A stretch of 64,000 nucleotides of DNA from GCA-2746795 sp964643965. Its GTDB lineage: Bacteria > Chloroflexota > Anaerolineae > Promineifilales > Promineifilaceae. Under the pieces are notes generated by a model. It saw only the letters and a program-made list of their open reading frames with translations. It ran no database searches and had not been told where the DNA came from. Below, piece after piece: positions 25,768 to 34,710 of this stretch. Both the position numbers and the translations under genes were made by a program. Numbering within the stretch: the first letter of the stretch is position 1; each line of letters opens with the position of its first letter. The stretch is from contig CAZXVH010000007.1 in assembly GCA_964643965.1 (NCBI GenBank), positions 1 to 64,000 on the forward strand, read 5' to 3'.

Positions 25768-27045
25768 CTATTCCACACCGACCAGGGCTACATCAAGCAC
25801 ATCCACCGCAAAACTGTGTCCAGAAGAAACCAGGGTGATGTCATCAATAATTTGAGGCGGGGGCGCCCCTTGCCGCGCCAGCGCTTCCAGTAAATCCGTT
25901 TCGTAGAACTGCACCACATTGAGCGGAACCCGGGCATGCACATCCTGGATAACCGCGCAGGAAATGCAGATATCCGGGCTGTTGTTTGAGATGTCGCCGT
26001 TGGCAAAAAAGCCTTGCTGCCAGATGCGGCGTATCCCTTCTTTATCCGTATAGTTCACGCGGACGATCAGAGGACATTCACTGCCTTGTACGCCACACAC
26101 CCCCAGACTTTGTTCGGTGATGCGAAACGTGAGCTGCAGCTGTAACGCTTCCAGGTCTGTCACATCCTGGTCTATAATCTGGCGTACTTTTATGTCTGCG
26201 TGGCCTTGTCCTCCTCGTTTGAATGTGATGGCCGGTTCGCCGCCCACTTCCGTCAGTTCAGAACTGCCTTTGGGCTGCTCACTCAACTCCACATTCCAGA
26301 CGTACAAAGCCCATTTTTCCCAAAAATCCCCAAAATCTCCGTTTTGCACCAGGTTGCGTTCCGTAACCAATGGACCGCTTGGGCTTTGACCGGCTACAAT
26401 TTCCGCCCGTTGATCGCTTTGCAGAGTCAGCGATTTTCGCTGAGCCACTACCTCGCCGCTGCCTTCCAGCACGGTCACTTGGGTAGACTCGTTATCGACG
26501 AGGAAAACATACTGCCCTGGTTCTGAAAAGAGAGCGGAGCCATGCGGCGTGTGCAGCACGGTCACAAAATCCCGGCCAATTGTCAGGGGGATGTTTAATT
26601 GCGCCCGGCCGTTGTCTAAGGTGAGGTCGAGGCTTTGAGGCTCATTGCTGACGGCAAAGCGGGGCGTATCTGCTTCGTTTAGATTAACGGTGGAGCGGCT
26701 GTAAATTTGTAAACGGGCCAGCGGCTGCACGACCTCATCATGGGGGTAGATGAGCATGGTGGCGGCGGAGGTGGCGTCGGTGAGGATGCGTGAGTGGTCG
26801 TTAATAGCTTTGCCCGGTTCGCCGGCGATGAGAACGGTGGAGATGTTGAGGGCGTCATCGACGCGCACCGTACCCTGGTTGGCCTGCACGATGGTGGTTA
26901 ACGGCCGTTTCATATTGTGCAAAGCAGCATTGATGCTCAACGGAACAGCGATGGTGAGCAGCAAACAGAGGCCACTGCTGCCCAGTAAAACAATCCATGC
27001 CAGCCGCTGCCGGTCTCGTTGCTTGGCGCCATTGTCGTTGTTCAT
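25768..27045 (-). CDS. Membrane-anchored FecR-like protein
   Basis: 425 residues: a cytoplasmic N-terminus with Asn/Lys/Arg, one membrane helix (about 18-38: LAWIVLLGSSGLCLLLTIAV), an external FecR-like beta region (50-225) with repeated short strands, and a C-terminal carbohydrate-binding-like sandwich from NGDFGDFWEKW near 235. FecR proteins usually tune an ECF sigma factor, but none is nearby. The ATG at 27045 overlaps the stop of acyP (ATGA), so the pair is co-translated; the longer upstream frame lies inside acyP. Confidence 0.7.
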   Translation of the reverse strand: MNNDNGAKQRDRQRLAWIVLLGSSGLCLLLTIAVPLSINAALHNMKRPLTTIVQANQGTVRVDDALNISTVLIAGEPGKAINDHSRILTDATSAATMLIYPHDEVVQPLARLQIYSRSTVNLNEADTPRFAVSNEPQSLDLTLDNGRAQLNIPLTIGRDFVTVLHTPHGSALFSEPGQYVFLVDNESTQVTVLEGSGEVVAQRKSLTLQSDQRAEIVAGQSPSGPLVTERNLVQNGDFGDFWEKWALYVWNVELSEQPKGSSELTEVGGEPAITFKRGGQGHADIKVRQIIDQDVTDLEALQLQLTFRITEQSLGVCGVQGSECPLIVRVNYTDKEGIRRIWQQGFFANGDISNNSPDICISCAVIQDVHARVPLNVVQFYETDLLEALARQGAPPPQIIDDITLVSSGHSFAVDVLDVALVGVE

Positions 27046-27317
27046 AAGTTGCGTATTGAAAACCTGTAGAACTCCCCTGTCGCTTGGCGCCATTGCACCT
27101 CAACTTTCTTGACATATGCAGCCGGCGCGCCCAGGTGGAGGAATTCGAGCAGCTTTGCCAGATCTGCGTCTGTGCCTTCAGCGACGACAAAGACCGTGCC
27201 ATCACTCTGATTGGCGACCCAGCCGGTGAGGTTAAAACGCTGCGCTTCTCGCTGGGTGTAATAACGAAAGCTAACGCCTTGTACATGTCCGTGGACGGTG
27301 GCTTCAAATCGTTTCAT
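27042..27317 (-). CDS. acyP: Acylphosphatase
   Basis: 91 residues, the classic length. It hydrolyses acyl phosphates such as 1,3-bisphosphoglycerate and carbamoyl phosphate. Seen: HGHVQGVSFRYYTQREA with the catalytic Arg18, and GWVANQSDGTVFVVAEG with the catalytic Asn36. It is first gene of a two-gene unit with the FecR-like gene. Confidence 0.95.
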   Translation of the reverse strand: MKRFEATVHGHVQGVSFRYYTQREAQRFNLTGWVANQSDGTVFVVAEGTDADLAKLLEFLHLGAPAAYVKKVEVQWRQATGEFYRFSIRNL

Positions 27318-27424
27318 AGGTGTATTCAGCTAAACTTGACAGGTTTCTCGATAATTTCGCTGGATTATACCCCGCGCCTGACTTTCTGAGGATAACAGGG
27401 GTCGAGGCGTGGGGCAAACATGGA

Positions 27425-28468
27425 TTAACGGTCGAGTTGGCGCAGGATGCGGCCGACAAGTCCCGGCCCTTCGTAGATCAGGCCAGTGTAAATTTGCACC
27501 AGGCTGGCGCCCGCTTCCAACTTTTCCTGGCAGTCACCGGCGCTGCGTACCCCACCCACGCCGATGATGGGGAGTGCGCCGCCTGTTTGACGGGCAATGT
27601 AGCGGATGAGTTCGGTGCTGCGTTGGGCGAGCGGCCGGCCACTGAGACCCCCTTGTTCGGTGCGGTGTTGGTTGGTTAAGCCGTCCCGACTTAAGGTAGT
27701 ATTGGTGGCGATGACGCCATCGATCTGAGTATCTTGTACAGCAGCGAGGATTTCATCCAGTTCAGCCCAGGTGAGGTCGGGGGCGATTTTGACGAATAAC
27801 GGCCGTTTCCCCACCCCTTGTTCCCCGGCCAACTGCTCGTTTTTTGCCGTAATTTCCGCCAGCAGATGATCCAGGTAACGGCCGTTTTGCAGGTCACGCA
27901 GGCCGGGCGTGTTGGGCGAACTGATGTTGATGGCTAAATAATCGGCATAGGGATAAACGGCTTGCATGACGGCCATATAGTCGGCGGCGGCTTCGGCCAG
28001 GGGCGTCTCTTTTTGTTTGCCCAGGCTGACGCCCAGGATGTAAGCGCGGGGCTGAACGTGGAGGGCTTTGAGGCGAGAAACGGCCGTGGCTGCACCACCA
28101 TTCGGAAACCCCATGCGGTTGATCACCGCCCCATCTTCAGGCAGCCGAAAAATGCGCGGTTTGGGGTTGCCAGCCTGGGGTTGGGGCGTCAGGGTTCCTG
28201 CTTCAATATGGCCGAATCCCAGCAGCGCCAGACCCTCGGCCACGCGCACATCCTTGTCGTAGCCGGCCGCGATGCCAATGATGTTGGGAAAAGTGAGGCC
28301 GCAGAGAGAAAACGGCCGTTGCCCTACATCCCCCGCAATGTGGCGCAAAAAAGCCCGACCAGGACCAAACGCCTGCGCTCTTTCCAACGCCCACAACGTG
28401 CCGTCATGCGCCCGCTCCGCATCAAATTGTTTAATAAAGGGGAAAATTACATGCTTATAAAAACTCAT
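27425..28468 (-). CDS. pyrD: Dihydroorotate dehydrogenase (quinone), class 2
   Basis: 347 residues. It oxidises dihydroorotate to orotate with FMN and passes electrons to quinone at the membrane, step four of pyrimidine synthesis. Seen: an N-terminal amphipathic extension (FIKQFDAERAHDGTLWALE), GIAAGYDKD, NRMGFPNGG, NISSPNTPGLR with the class 2 catalytic serine, IATNTT, and GVGGVRSAGD for FMN phosphate. Full length. Confidence 0.96.
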   Translation of the reverse strand: MSFYKHVIFPFIKQFDAERAHDGTLWALERAQAFGPGRAFLRHIAGDVGQRPFSLCGLTFPNIIGIAAGYDKDVRVAEGLALLGFGHIEAGTLTPQPQAGNPKPRIFRLPEDGAVINRMGFPNGGAATAVSRLKALHVQPRAYILGVSLGKQKETPLAEAAADYMAVMQAVYPYADYLAINISSPNTPGLRDLQNGRYLDHLLAEITAKNEQLAGEQGVGKRPLFVKIAPDLTWAELDEILAAVQDTQIDGVIATNTTLSRDGLTNQHRTEQGGLSGRPLAQRSTELIRYIARQTGGALPIIGVGGVRSAGDCQEKLEAGASLVQIYTGLIYEGPGLVGRILRQLDR

Positions 28469-28477
28469 CCATCACCC

Positions 28478-28561
28478 ATCTACCGATACCGCCAACCACT
28501 CACCGTCCACTGTTTACTGTCCACTGTCCACTGCCCACCATCCACTGTCCACCGCCCACCG
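28478..28561. repeat. GTCCACTG-type short tandem repeat
   Basis: Between the pyrD start and the lepA stop, the words GTCCACTG, TGCCCACC and ATCCACTG repeat about eight times. The same vocabulary is present at 46-78 of the window. Confidence 0.75.
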
Positions 28562-30367
28562 CTAATCATCGTACATCTTTAACACGGCCATAAACGCTTC
28601 CTGCGGCACTTCCACATTGCCGATCATCTTCATGCGTTTCTTGCCCTTCTTTTGTTTCTCCAGTAGTTTGCGTTTGCGGCTAATATCGCCGCCATAACAT
28701 TTTGCCAGCACATCTTTGCGCATCGCCTTCACCGTGGCCCGGCTGATCACCCGTTTCCCCACCGCCGCTTGAATAGGAACCTCAAACATTTGCCGGGGAA
28801 TCTCTTTCTTCAACTGCGTCACCAACCGTTGACCGCGAGAATAAGCATGATCTTCATGTACGATCATGGCCAGGGCGTCAACCGGCTGCTTGTTCACCAA
28901 AACTTCCAGCTTCACCAGATCAGAAGCGCGATACCCGTTAAATTCATAATCCATCGAGGCATAGCCCCTGGTAGCCGTCTTTAACTTGTCATAAAAATCG
29001 ACAATCATCTCTGCTAAAGGCAAATCATAGTTAAGCGCCACACGGCCGGGCGCCGGATATTCCTGGCTCACAAACTCACCGCGCCGTTTCATCACCAGTT
29101 CCATGATGACGCCATAATACTCATCCGGCGTGAAAAGGTGTACGCGCATCCACGGTTCCCGAATCTCCTCAATCGCGCCGGGGTCCGGTAAATCTGCCGG
29201 GCTGTCTATCACCACCGTTTCCAGCGTGTTGGCCATCACCACTTCATAACGCACAGAAGGGGCGGTAGCCACCAAATCCAGGTCATACTCCCGCTCCAGT
29301 CGTTCCTGGATAATCTCCATATGGAACATGCCCAGGAAGCCGCAGCGGAAACCAAAATTGAGGGCGTTAGAAGTTTCCGGCTCAAAAACCAGGGAAGCGT
29401 CATTGAGCTGCAAGCGCTCCAACGCCTCTTTCAATAAGGAATAATCTTCACCATCCGAGGGGTAGAACCCGGCAAAAACCATCGGTTTGACAGCTTTATA
29501 ACCGGGCCACGGTTCAGCGGCCGGCCTGTCGCGCAGGGTAATGGTGTCGCCCACGCGGCACTCTCGTACTGTTTTCAGACCGGTGGCAATATAACCCACT
29601 TCTCCGGCCGTTAACTGTTTCATCGGTTTCATGGCGGGGCTGAAAATGCCGATTTCAATGGGTTCTGTGACCACATTGTTGGACATCATCTGAATCCAAT
29701 CTCGATCTTGCATGGCGCCTTCAAACACGCGCACATAGGCGATGACGCCTTTGTAGGTATCATAATGGGAATCGAAGACCAACGCCCTCAGCGGCGTATC
29801 CAGAGCGCCGGTGGGTGGCGGCACATGTTTCACAATCGCTTCTAAGACATTCTCCACGTTTTGGCCGGTTTTGGCGCTGATGGCTACTACCTCTTCGGCG
29901 GCGATGCCGGTGAGGCTTTCCACTTCTTCCGCCACCTCGTCGGGTAGGGCGGCCGGTAAATCGATTTTGTTGACAACCGGGATCAGCTCCAGATCAGCTT
30001 CTACCGCCAGGTAGAGGTTTGCCAGGGTTTGCGCTTCAATGCCTTGGGTAGCGTCCACTACCAGGACCGCGCCTTCGCAGCTTTGCAAGGCGCGGCTCAC
30101 CTCATAACCGAAGTCCACATGGCCAGGGGTGTCGATGAGGTTCATCTCGTAGCGCTCACCATCTTGGGCATCGTAATACATGCGCACGGCCGAAGCCTTA
30201 ATGGTGACGCCTTTTTCACGCTCTAGATCCATGTCGTCCAGGACTTGCTCTTGCATTTCCCGTTCTGTCAGGGTTCCGGTAACTTGCAGCATACGATCAG
30301 CCAGGGTGGACTTACCGTGATCAATATGGGCGATAATACAGAAATTGCGTATGTTCTCTTGTTTCAT
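28562..30367 (-). CDS. lepA: Elongation factor 4 (LepA)
   Basis: 601 residues, a translational GTPase acting on the ribosome. Seen: AHIDHGKSTL (G1) near 13-22, DTPGHVDF (G3), NKIDLP (G4), then EF-G-like domains and the LepA-specific C-terminal domain with AKCYGGDISRKRKLLEKQKKGKKRMK. GAGGGT precedes the ATG at 30367; the 22 codons upstream in frame are unsupported. No AACGGCCGTT palindrome lies in this gene. Confidence 0.97.
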   Translation of the reverse strand: MKQENIRNFCIIAHIDHGKSTLADRMLQVTGTLTEREMQEQVLDDMDLEREKGVTIKASAVRMYYDAQDGERYEMNLIDTPGHVDFGYEVSRALQSCEGAVLVVDATQGIEAQTLANLYLAVEADLELIPVVNKIDLPAALPDEVAEEVESLTGIAAEEVVAISAKTGQNVENVLEAIVKHVPPPTGALDTPLRALVFDSHYDTYKGVIAYVRVFEGAMQDRDWIQMMSNNVVTEPIEIGIFSPAMKPMKQLTAGEVGYIATGLKTVRECRVGDTITLRDRPAAEPWPGYKAVKPMVFAGFYPSDGEDYSLLKEALERLQLNDASLVFEPETSNALNFGFRCGFLGMFHMEIIQERLEREYDLDLVATAPSVRYEVVMANTLETVVIDSPADLPDPGAIEEIREPWMRVHLFTPDEYYGVIMELVMKRRGEFVSQEYPAPGRVALNYDLPLAEMIVDFYDKLKTATRGYASMDYEFNGYRASDLVKLEVLVNKQPVDALAMIVHEDHAYSRGQRLVTQLKKEIPRQMFEVPIQAAVGKRVISRATVKAMRKDVLAKCYGGDISRKRKLLEKQKKGKKRMKMIGNVEVPQEAFMAVLKMYDD

Positions 30368-30498
30368 ACCCTCAAGTATATCAAAAGTGGGCGAAGGAAA
30401 CAGAAACCTGAATAAGGCAGCGCCTACCTGCACGATATCAACGAGACTGGATTCAGTAGAGGGTATTTTGTCTGTGCTGTATTTTGTTTTACTTCCCC

Positions 30499-30555
30499 GT
30501 AACTATACAGCCAGGTTCCCTTCGACAGGCTCAGGGAACCTACCTGTATAGTTAC
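30499..30555. repeat. 22-bp-arm inverted repeat with a CTTCGACAGGCTCAG core
   Basis: Arms at 30499-30520 and 30534-30555 pair at 20 of 22 positions (outer GTAACTATACAG, inner GGTTCCC) around the loop TTCGACAGGCTCA. It sits between the minus-strand HIT-like gene stop (30570) and the lepA start, so it could end HIT-like transcripts. Confidence 0.85.
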
Positions 30556-30569
30556 ACTCCCCTTCTTTT

Positions 30570-30905
30570 TTATTCGGTGGAGAGGATATGTAATTTTGGA
30601 TGTTCGATGGTCTCAAAGGCACCGCAGTGGAATTTGATGGTGAATCCCTGCTGCAAAATGGGGTGTTCTTCAACCTGAGCTTTGGTGGTGTTGATGGCGT
30701 AATCTATCAGATCTAAAAAACGGCCTTTATCTACTTGTTTCAGCTGTTCAATGGTGCCTTCTTCATAGGTGACGGCCAGCCAATGGACGGCCGCTTCTGG
30801 GTGCTTGCTGGTGATGATGGCAAATTGTTGGGCGTCGTTTTTGTGGATGATGGTGCCAGGTTCTACACCTTTTATGATATTCTGGAAAGGATTGTCTGGG
30901 GTCAT
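30570..30905 (-). CDS. HIT-like protein with a degenerate histidine triad
   Basis: 111 residues with the length and order of HIT nucleotide hydrolases: NPFQNIIKGVEPGTIIHKND, AIITSKHPEAAVHWLAV, then a C-terminal FKFHCG-like FTIKFHCGAF and KLHIL. The usual HxHxH near the end is reduced to EHPKLHIL. AAGGAGG lies 7 nt before the ATG, so it is expressed. Nucleotide binding without the standard hydrolase activity is inference. Confidence 0.6.
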   Translation of the reverse strand: MTPDNPFQNIIKGVEPGTIIHKNDAQQFAIITSKHPEAAVHWLAVTYEEGTIEQLKQVDKGRFLDLIDYAINTTKAQVEEHPILQQGFTIKFHCGAFETIEHPKLHILSTE

Positions 30906-31150
30906 TTTATGCCTCCTTCGGGGTGGTGGAGATTATCTCATGTGAAAAACATCACAGGTAGATTGTAGCACGTTGTCCAGAGTAGGGTCAACGAAAGTGG
31001 GCCAAAAATTCAGATTGAATCTTATGTTTGTCTAATGGAAAGTGGGTATGATAACGGCCGTTACCAATCCAATCTATCACGCCACGAAGCAAAGGTCTCG
31101 GTTCGCCAATTTAGGCAAAGCGCCCTAAAATGGGCCGCATTCACCTGGGA

Positions 31151-31180
31151 TATCGTGAAATATCGTGGGTTATCGTGTGC
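31151..31180. promoter_or_regulatory. Three TATCGTG repeats at 10-bp spacing upstream of htpG
   Basis: TATCGTGAAA, TATCGTGGGT and TATCGTGTGC follow each other with an exact 10-bp period, one helical turn, ending 33 bp before the htpG start. It is a candidate protein-binding site; it is not a CIRCE element. Confidence 0.5.
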
Positions 31181-31213
31181 AACTGAAAAATAACTTGAAA
31201 GAGGTTTTTAATC

Positions 31214-33097
31214 ATGACAACAGAAGAAAAACAAGCCACCCACCAGTTCAAAACAGAAGTAAAGCAAATTTTAAAAATCCTGGTTCATTCCCTTTATAAA
31301 GATCGGGATATTTTCTTGCGAGAATTGGCCTCAAACGCCTCAGACTCCTTAACCCGGCTGCATTTTGAAACGTTGACAAACCGGGAAATCGTAGACCCCG
31401 ACGCTGAATTGGCTATCCATATTGACGTGGTTGAAACTGGCGAGGATGAACCTAAAAAAATCATCGTCAAAGACAGTGGCATTGGCATGACGGAAGAAGA
31501 ATTGATCCGGAATTTGGGAACCATTGCCCAATCCGGCGCTCGCGAATTTCTGGCTAAAATGAGCGAAGGCGATGTGGATCCGGGTGATGTCATTGGGCAG
31601 TTTGGCGTCGGCTTTTATTCCGTGTTCATGGTGGCGGATGAAGTGCGGGTTATTTCACGCAGCTTTCAACCAGAGGCAGAAGCGGCCGCCTGGATTTCAG
31701 ATGGCAGCGACAGTTTCCGCGTGGAACCGGCCGAAAAGAGCGACCGGGGTACGGAAATACATATTACCTTGAAGAAAGACGCCGAAGAATTTGCCAATGA
31801 ATGGCGCTTGAAACAAATCGTCAAGAAACATTCCGACTTTGTGCGCTATCCCATTTATGTGGGGGAAAATCAGGCAAATCAGCAGGAATCTTTATGGCGC
31901 AAATCGCCTTCGGCTGTAGAAGCGGATGAATACAAAAGTTTCTACCAACAGTTGACGATGGATTTTGAAGAGCCGCTGGCTACCATTCATTTCACCACAG
32001 ATGCGCCGGTGCATTTGCGGGCGCTGCTTTTTATTCCGGCGAAACGGGAACCGGGCATTTTGGCGGCGCGGAAAGAGCCGGGCGTCATGTTATATTCGCA
32101 TAACGTCCTCATTCAAGAGTATTGCACGGATTTGCTGCCGGATTGGCTCAATTTTGTGGATGGGGTGGTGGATTCGGAAGACCTGCCCCTGAATGTGAGC
32201 CGAGAAACGGTGCAAAATAACCGGTTGATGGCGCAGTTGGGCAAGATGATTCGCAAACGGGTGCTGCGGGAGTTGGAGAAGATGGCGGAACAGGATGCCC
32301 AGAAATACAGCGCGTTTTGGGGTGAATACGGCCGTTCTTTCAAAGAAGGTATCGCCACTGATTTCTCAGCCCGAGAGGAGCTGCTGCCTTTCTTCCGCTA
32401 CTACTCCTCAGCTTCGGCCGATGAACTGACCTCCCTCGACGCTTATATTGAACGGATGCCCGAGACGCAAGAAGCGATTTATTATGTGCTGGGTGACAGC
32501 AAAATTACCGTGGCGAACAGCCCCCACCTGGACCCGTTTAAGGCGCGAGAGTTAGAGGTGTTGTACTGGGTGGATCCGTTAGACGTATTGGTGGCCCCCA
32601 GTTTGATGGAATATAAAGACAAGAAGTTCCGCAACATTGATGACGCCGGCCTGGAACTGCCAGAAGTGGAAAAAGAAGAAGGGGCAGCTGAAGGGGAAAC
32701 GGCCGTTGCTGAGGCAGATTTTAACCGGCTTGTGGGGCGCTGTGTCACCACCCTGGGCGATAAGGTGCTGGAAGTACGGGAATCGAAAGTATTGAAGAAC
32801 AGCCCGGTGCGCCTCGTTTATCCTGAAGATGCCCAAAACCGGGAGATGCAGCGTTTGTATCGCCTCATGGATCAGAATTTTGAAGTACCAAAGCTGATCT
32901 TTGAAATCAATCGCGCTCATCCCTTGATTGTTAGCCTGGCGCAGGTGATTAGCGAAGATGAAAACAGCGAACTGGCTGCCTTGTCTATTGAGCAGTTATA
33001 TGACAGCGCCTTAGTGCAAGAAGGGCTGCATCCCAACCCGACGGCCATGCTGCCCCGTATTGAGCAGTTGATGTTGTTGGCGGCGCAGGCCAATTAA
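31214..33097 (+). CDS. htpG: Chaperone HtpG (Hsp90)
   Basis: 627 residues, ATP-dependent dimeric chaperone. Order: N-terminal GHKL ATPase (LRELASNASDSLTRLHFE, DSGIGM, GQFGVGFYSVFMVAD), middle domain with the catalytic-loop arginine in SEDLPLNVSRETVQNNR, and C-terminal dimerisation domain. GAAAGAGG precedes the ATG. The 308-bp space upstream holds an AACGGCCGTT at 31053 and the triple TATCGTG repeat. Confidence 0.97.
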   Translation: MTTEEKQATHQFKTEVKQILKILVHSLYKDRDIFLRELASNASDSLTRLHFETLTNREIVDPDAELAIHIDVVETGEDEPKKIIVKDSGIGMTEEELIRNLGTIAQSGAREFLAKMSEGDVDPGDVIGQFGVGFYSVFMVADEVRVISRSFQPEAEAAAWISDGSDSFRVEPAEKSDRGTEIHITLKKDAEEFANEWRLKQIVKKHSDFVRYPIYVGENQANQQESLWRKSPSAVEADEYKSFYQQLTMDFEEPLATIHFTTDAPVHLRALLFIPAKREPGILAARKEPGVMLYSHNVLIQEYCTDLLPDWLNFVDGVVDSEDLPLNVSRETVQNNRLMAQLGKMIRKRVLRELEKMAEQDAQKYSAFWGEYGRSFKEGIATDFSAREELLPFFRYYSSASADELTSLDAYIERMPETQEAIYYVLGDSKITVANSPHLDPFKARELEVLYWVDPLDVLVAPSLMEYKDKKFRNIDDAGLELPEVEKEEGAAEGETAVAEADFNRLVGRCVTTLGDKVLEVRESKVLKNSPVRLVYPEDAQNREMQRLYRLMDQNFEVPKLIFEINRAHPLIVSLAQVISEDENSELAALSIEQLYDSALVQEGLHPNPTAMLPRIEQLMLLAAQAN

Positions 33098-33126
33098 AGC
33101 GTGACGATGAAATGAGTGGGAAGCGA

Positions 33127-33162
33127 TTGGAGATTAGCGGGTGACGGCTCTCTAATCTCCAA
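33127..33162. terminator. Inverted repeat between htpG and the exporter gene, GGAGATTAG family
   Basis: TTGGAGATTAG (33127-33137) pairs perfectly with CTAATCTCCAA (33152-33162) between two convergent genes. It is the same element family as 6705-6755. A two-way termination role is inference, as U-tracts are lacking. Confidence 0.6.
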
Positions 33163-33215
33163 GTCGAAATTAGCATAATTGGAATGGCTGACCGACTCTC
33201 CGACTACTCGACCCC

Positions 33216-34535
33216 TTACACAGTTTTCGGCCGGCCGAATAAGGGGGTTTCTGTCGGCAGGCTGCGTTGGGCGCGGCGGCCCAGGTAGAGAATTTCACCG
33301 GCCGCTGCCAGGTTAAGCGCCAATGCGGCGGTGGGCAGGCCCGGCCATCTCAACGCCAGCCCGACGCCCAGGATAACGGCCGTTACCCCCAAATTGATCA
33401 CCATACCCATATTCACCGACCGGGTGCGGCGCTGGTTGATCAGCAGCCCACGCAGCCAGGAAATCACAGTCGCCATCGCCGGGAACAACAAAAAGTAGAT
33501 GAGGCTTGTTTGGGCCAACTCGCCCACGACGGCCGTCATATCTTGCACCACAAAAATGTAAAACGTGGACAAAGGCGTTAGCAAAAACAGCGCCATTACC
33601 CCCGTGATAACCAGCGTTAAGTTCCCTGAAAAACGACGCACCGGCCCAAACGAATTTGGCCTGCTGCCCAAGGCAATGACCACTTCCGGCAGCGCCAGGG
33701 CCGCCGCCCGCGCCATGAGCATGACTTGAAACACCACCGGCCACGCTGCCAATGAGATCACCGGATTGTCCAGCCGGGCCAAACTGGATGTGACCATCGG
33801 CTGGGTGATGAGAATGAGCAGGGAGGTGGCCGCCAACGGCAGATGAAACCAGAATAGATCCCGGTAAGTCATCGGCTCACCGGCTGCAGCTGGTCGATCA
33901 GGATGCAGCTCATTTTGCAAGATGGGGCGGATAGCCAGGGTGGCGTAAGCCGCTTCGGCCAGCACCCCAGCCATTAACGAGACCGCGCCAATGATGACCC
34001 CCGCCCACCCGCTGAAAACTGCCAGGGAAACGGCCGTTCCCCCCGAAGCTACCAGACGAACGGCCGTGCCCCAGGCCACCTTTCGCGTTTGCCCAAAGTG
34101 AATCATCACCCCTTGCAAAAAGCGCCGCCAGCCAATAGCGGCGCTCCAGAAAATCATAATTTGCAGACCCGGTTTCACCCACTGCGCCACCGGCAAGGGG
34201 GTGTCAAGCAGGTCGATGACCACCCATTGAAACAGCGGCGTAAAGGCCAGCAGTACCGAGATCACCGTTAAAAAGATAGCCCAATGTACCGTAAAGCGGC
34301 GCACCAGCATAAAAGAAGCGCGATCCTTCACCAGCGCCGTTGAAGTAGCAAGCAGATTGATGATGGGGCTTTCAATCAACACTGAAAGGCTGTTGACGAT
34401 GCCAAACGCCGCCAGCATCAGCACTTCATCCGGCAGCCGGTTGATGGCGGCGCTGATGATGGGGCCTTCCGCTGTCATGAGCAGCCAACTGGCAAAAAGG
34501 GGCAGCCAGAACCAGAAAATGTCTCGTTGACGCAT
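33216..34535 (-). CDS. MOP superfamily exporter (ANK/MATE-like)
   Basis: 439 residues with about twelve hydrophobic helices. Seen: LPLFASWLLMTAEGPIISAAINRLP at the start, an internal duplicate-like FHLPLAATSLLILITQPMVTSSLARL near 225, and a loop RRFLQGVMIHFGQTRK. The two-fold repeat and the pattern of these segments recall the MATE/ANKH branch of the MOP exporters. Substrate unknown. The ATG at 34535 has no clear Shine-Dalgarno. Confidence 0.7.
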   Translation of the reverse strand: MRQRDIFWFWLPLFASWLLMTAEGPIISAAINRLPDEVLMLAAFGIVNSLSVLIESPIINLLATSTALVKDRASFMLVRRFTVHWAIFLTVISVLLAFTPLFQWVVIDLLDTPLPVAQWVKPGLQIMIFWSAAIGWRRFLQGVMIHFGQTRKVAWGTAVRLVASGGTAVSLAVFSGWAGVIIGAVSLMAGVLAEAAYATLAIRPILQNELHPDRPAAAGEPMTYRDLFWFHLPLAATSLLILITQPMVTSSLARLDNPVISLAAWPVVFQVMLMARAAALALPEVVIALGSRPNSFGPVRRFSGNLTLVITGVMALFLLTPLSTFYIFVVQDMTAVVGELAQTSLIYFLLFPAMATVISWLRGLLINQRRTRSVNMGMVINLGVTAVILGVGLALRWPGLPTAALALNLAAAGEILYLGRRAQRSLPTETPLFGRPKTV

Positions 34536-34594
34536 AGGGCGGGAAGTATAACATGCTGTAGCTGTTTCTGTTACAATTTACCGACCCACTGATG

Positions 34595-34675
34595 TTGTGA
34601 CAAGTCGTGAGTGGCCGGTGGCGAGCCATGGTGTAATGAATAACTTGCCACCAGCAACCCGCCACTTGCCACCCC
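34595..34675. repeat. TTGCCACC-type dyad
   Basis: CAAGTCGTGAGTGGCCGGTGG faces CTTGCCACC and CCGCCACTTGCCACC across about 80 bp between divergent genes. Vocabulary shared with 2466-2502. Confidence 0.55.
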
Positions 34676-34710
34676 TTTTTGATTCCTGATTTAACCAGGT
34701 GAGGAGAACC

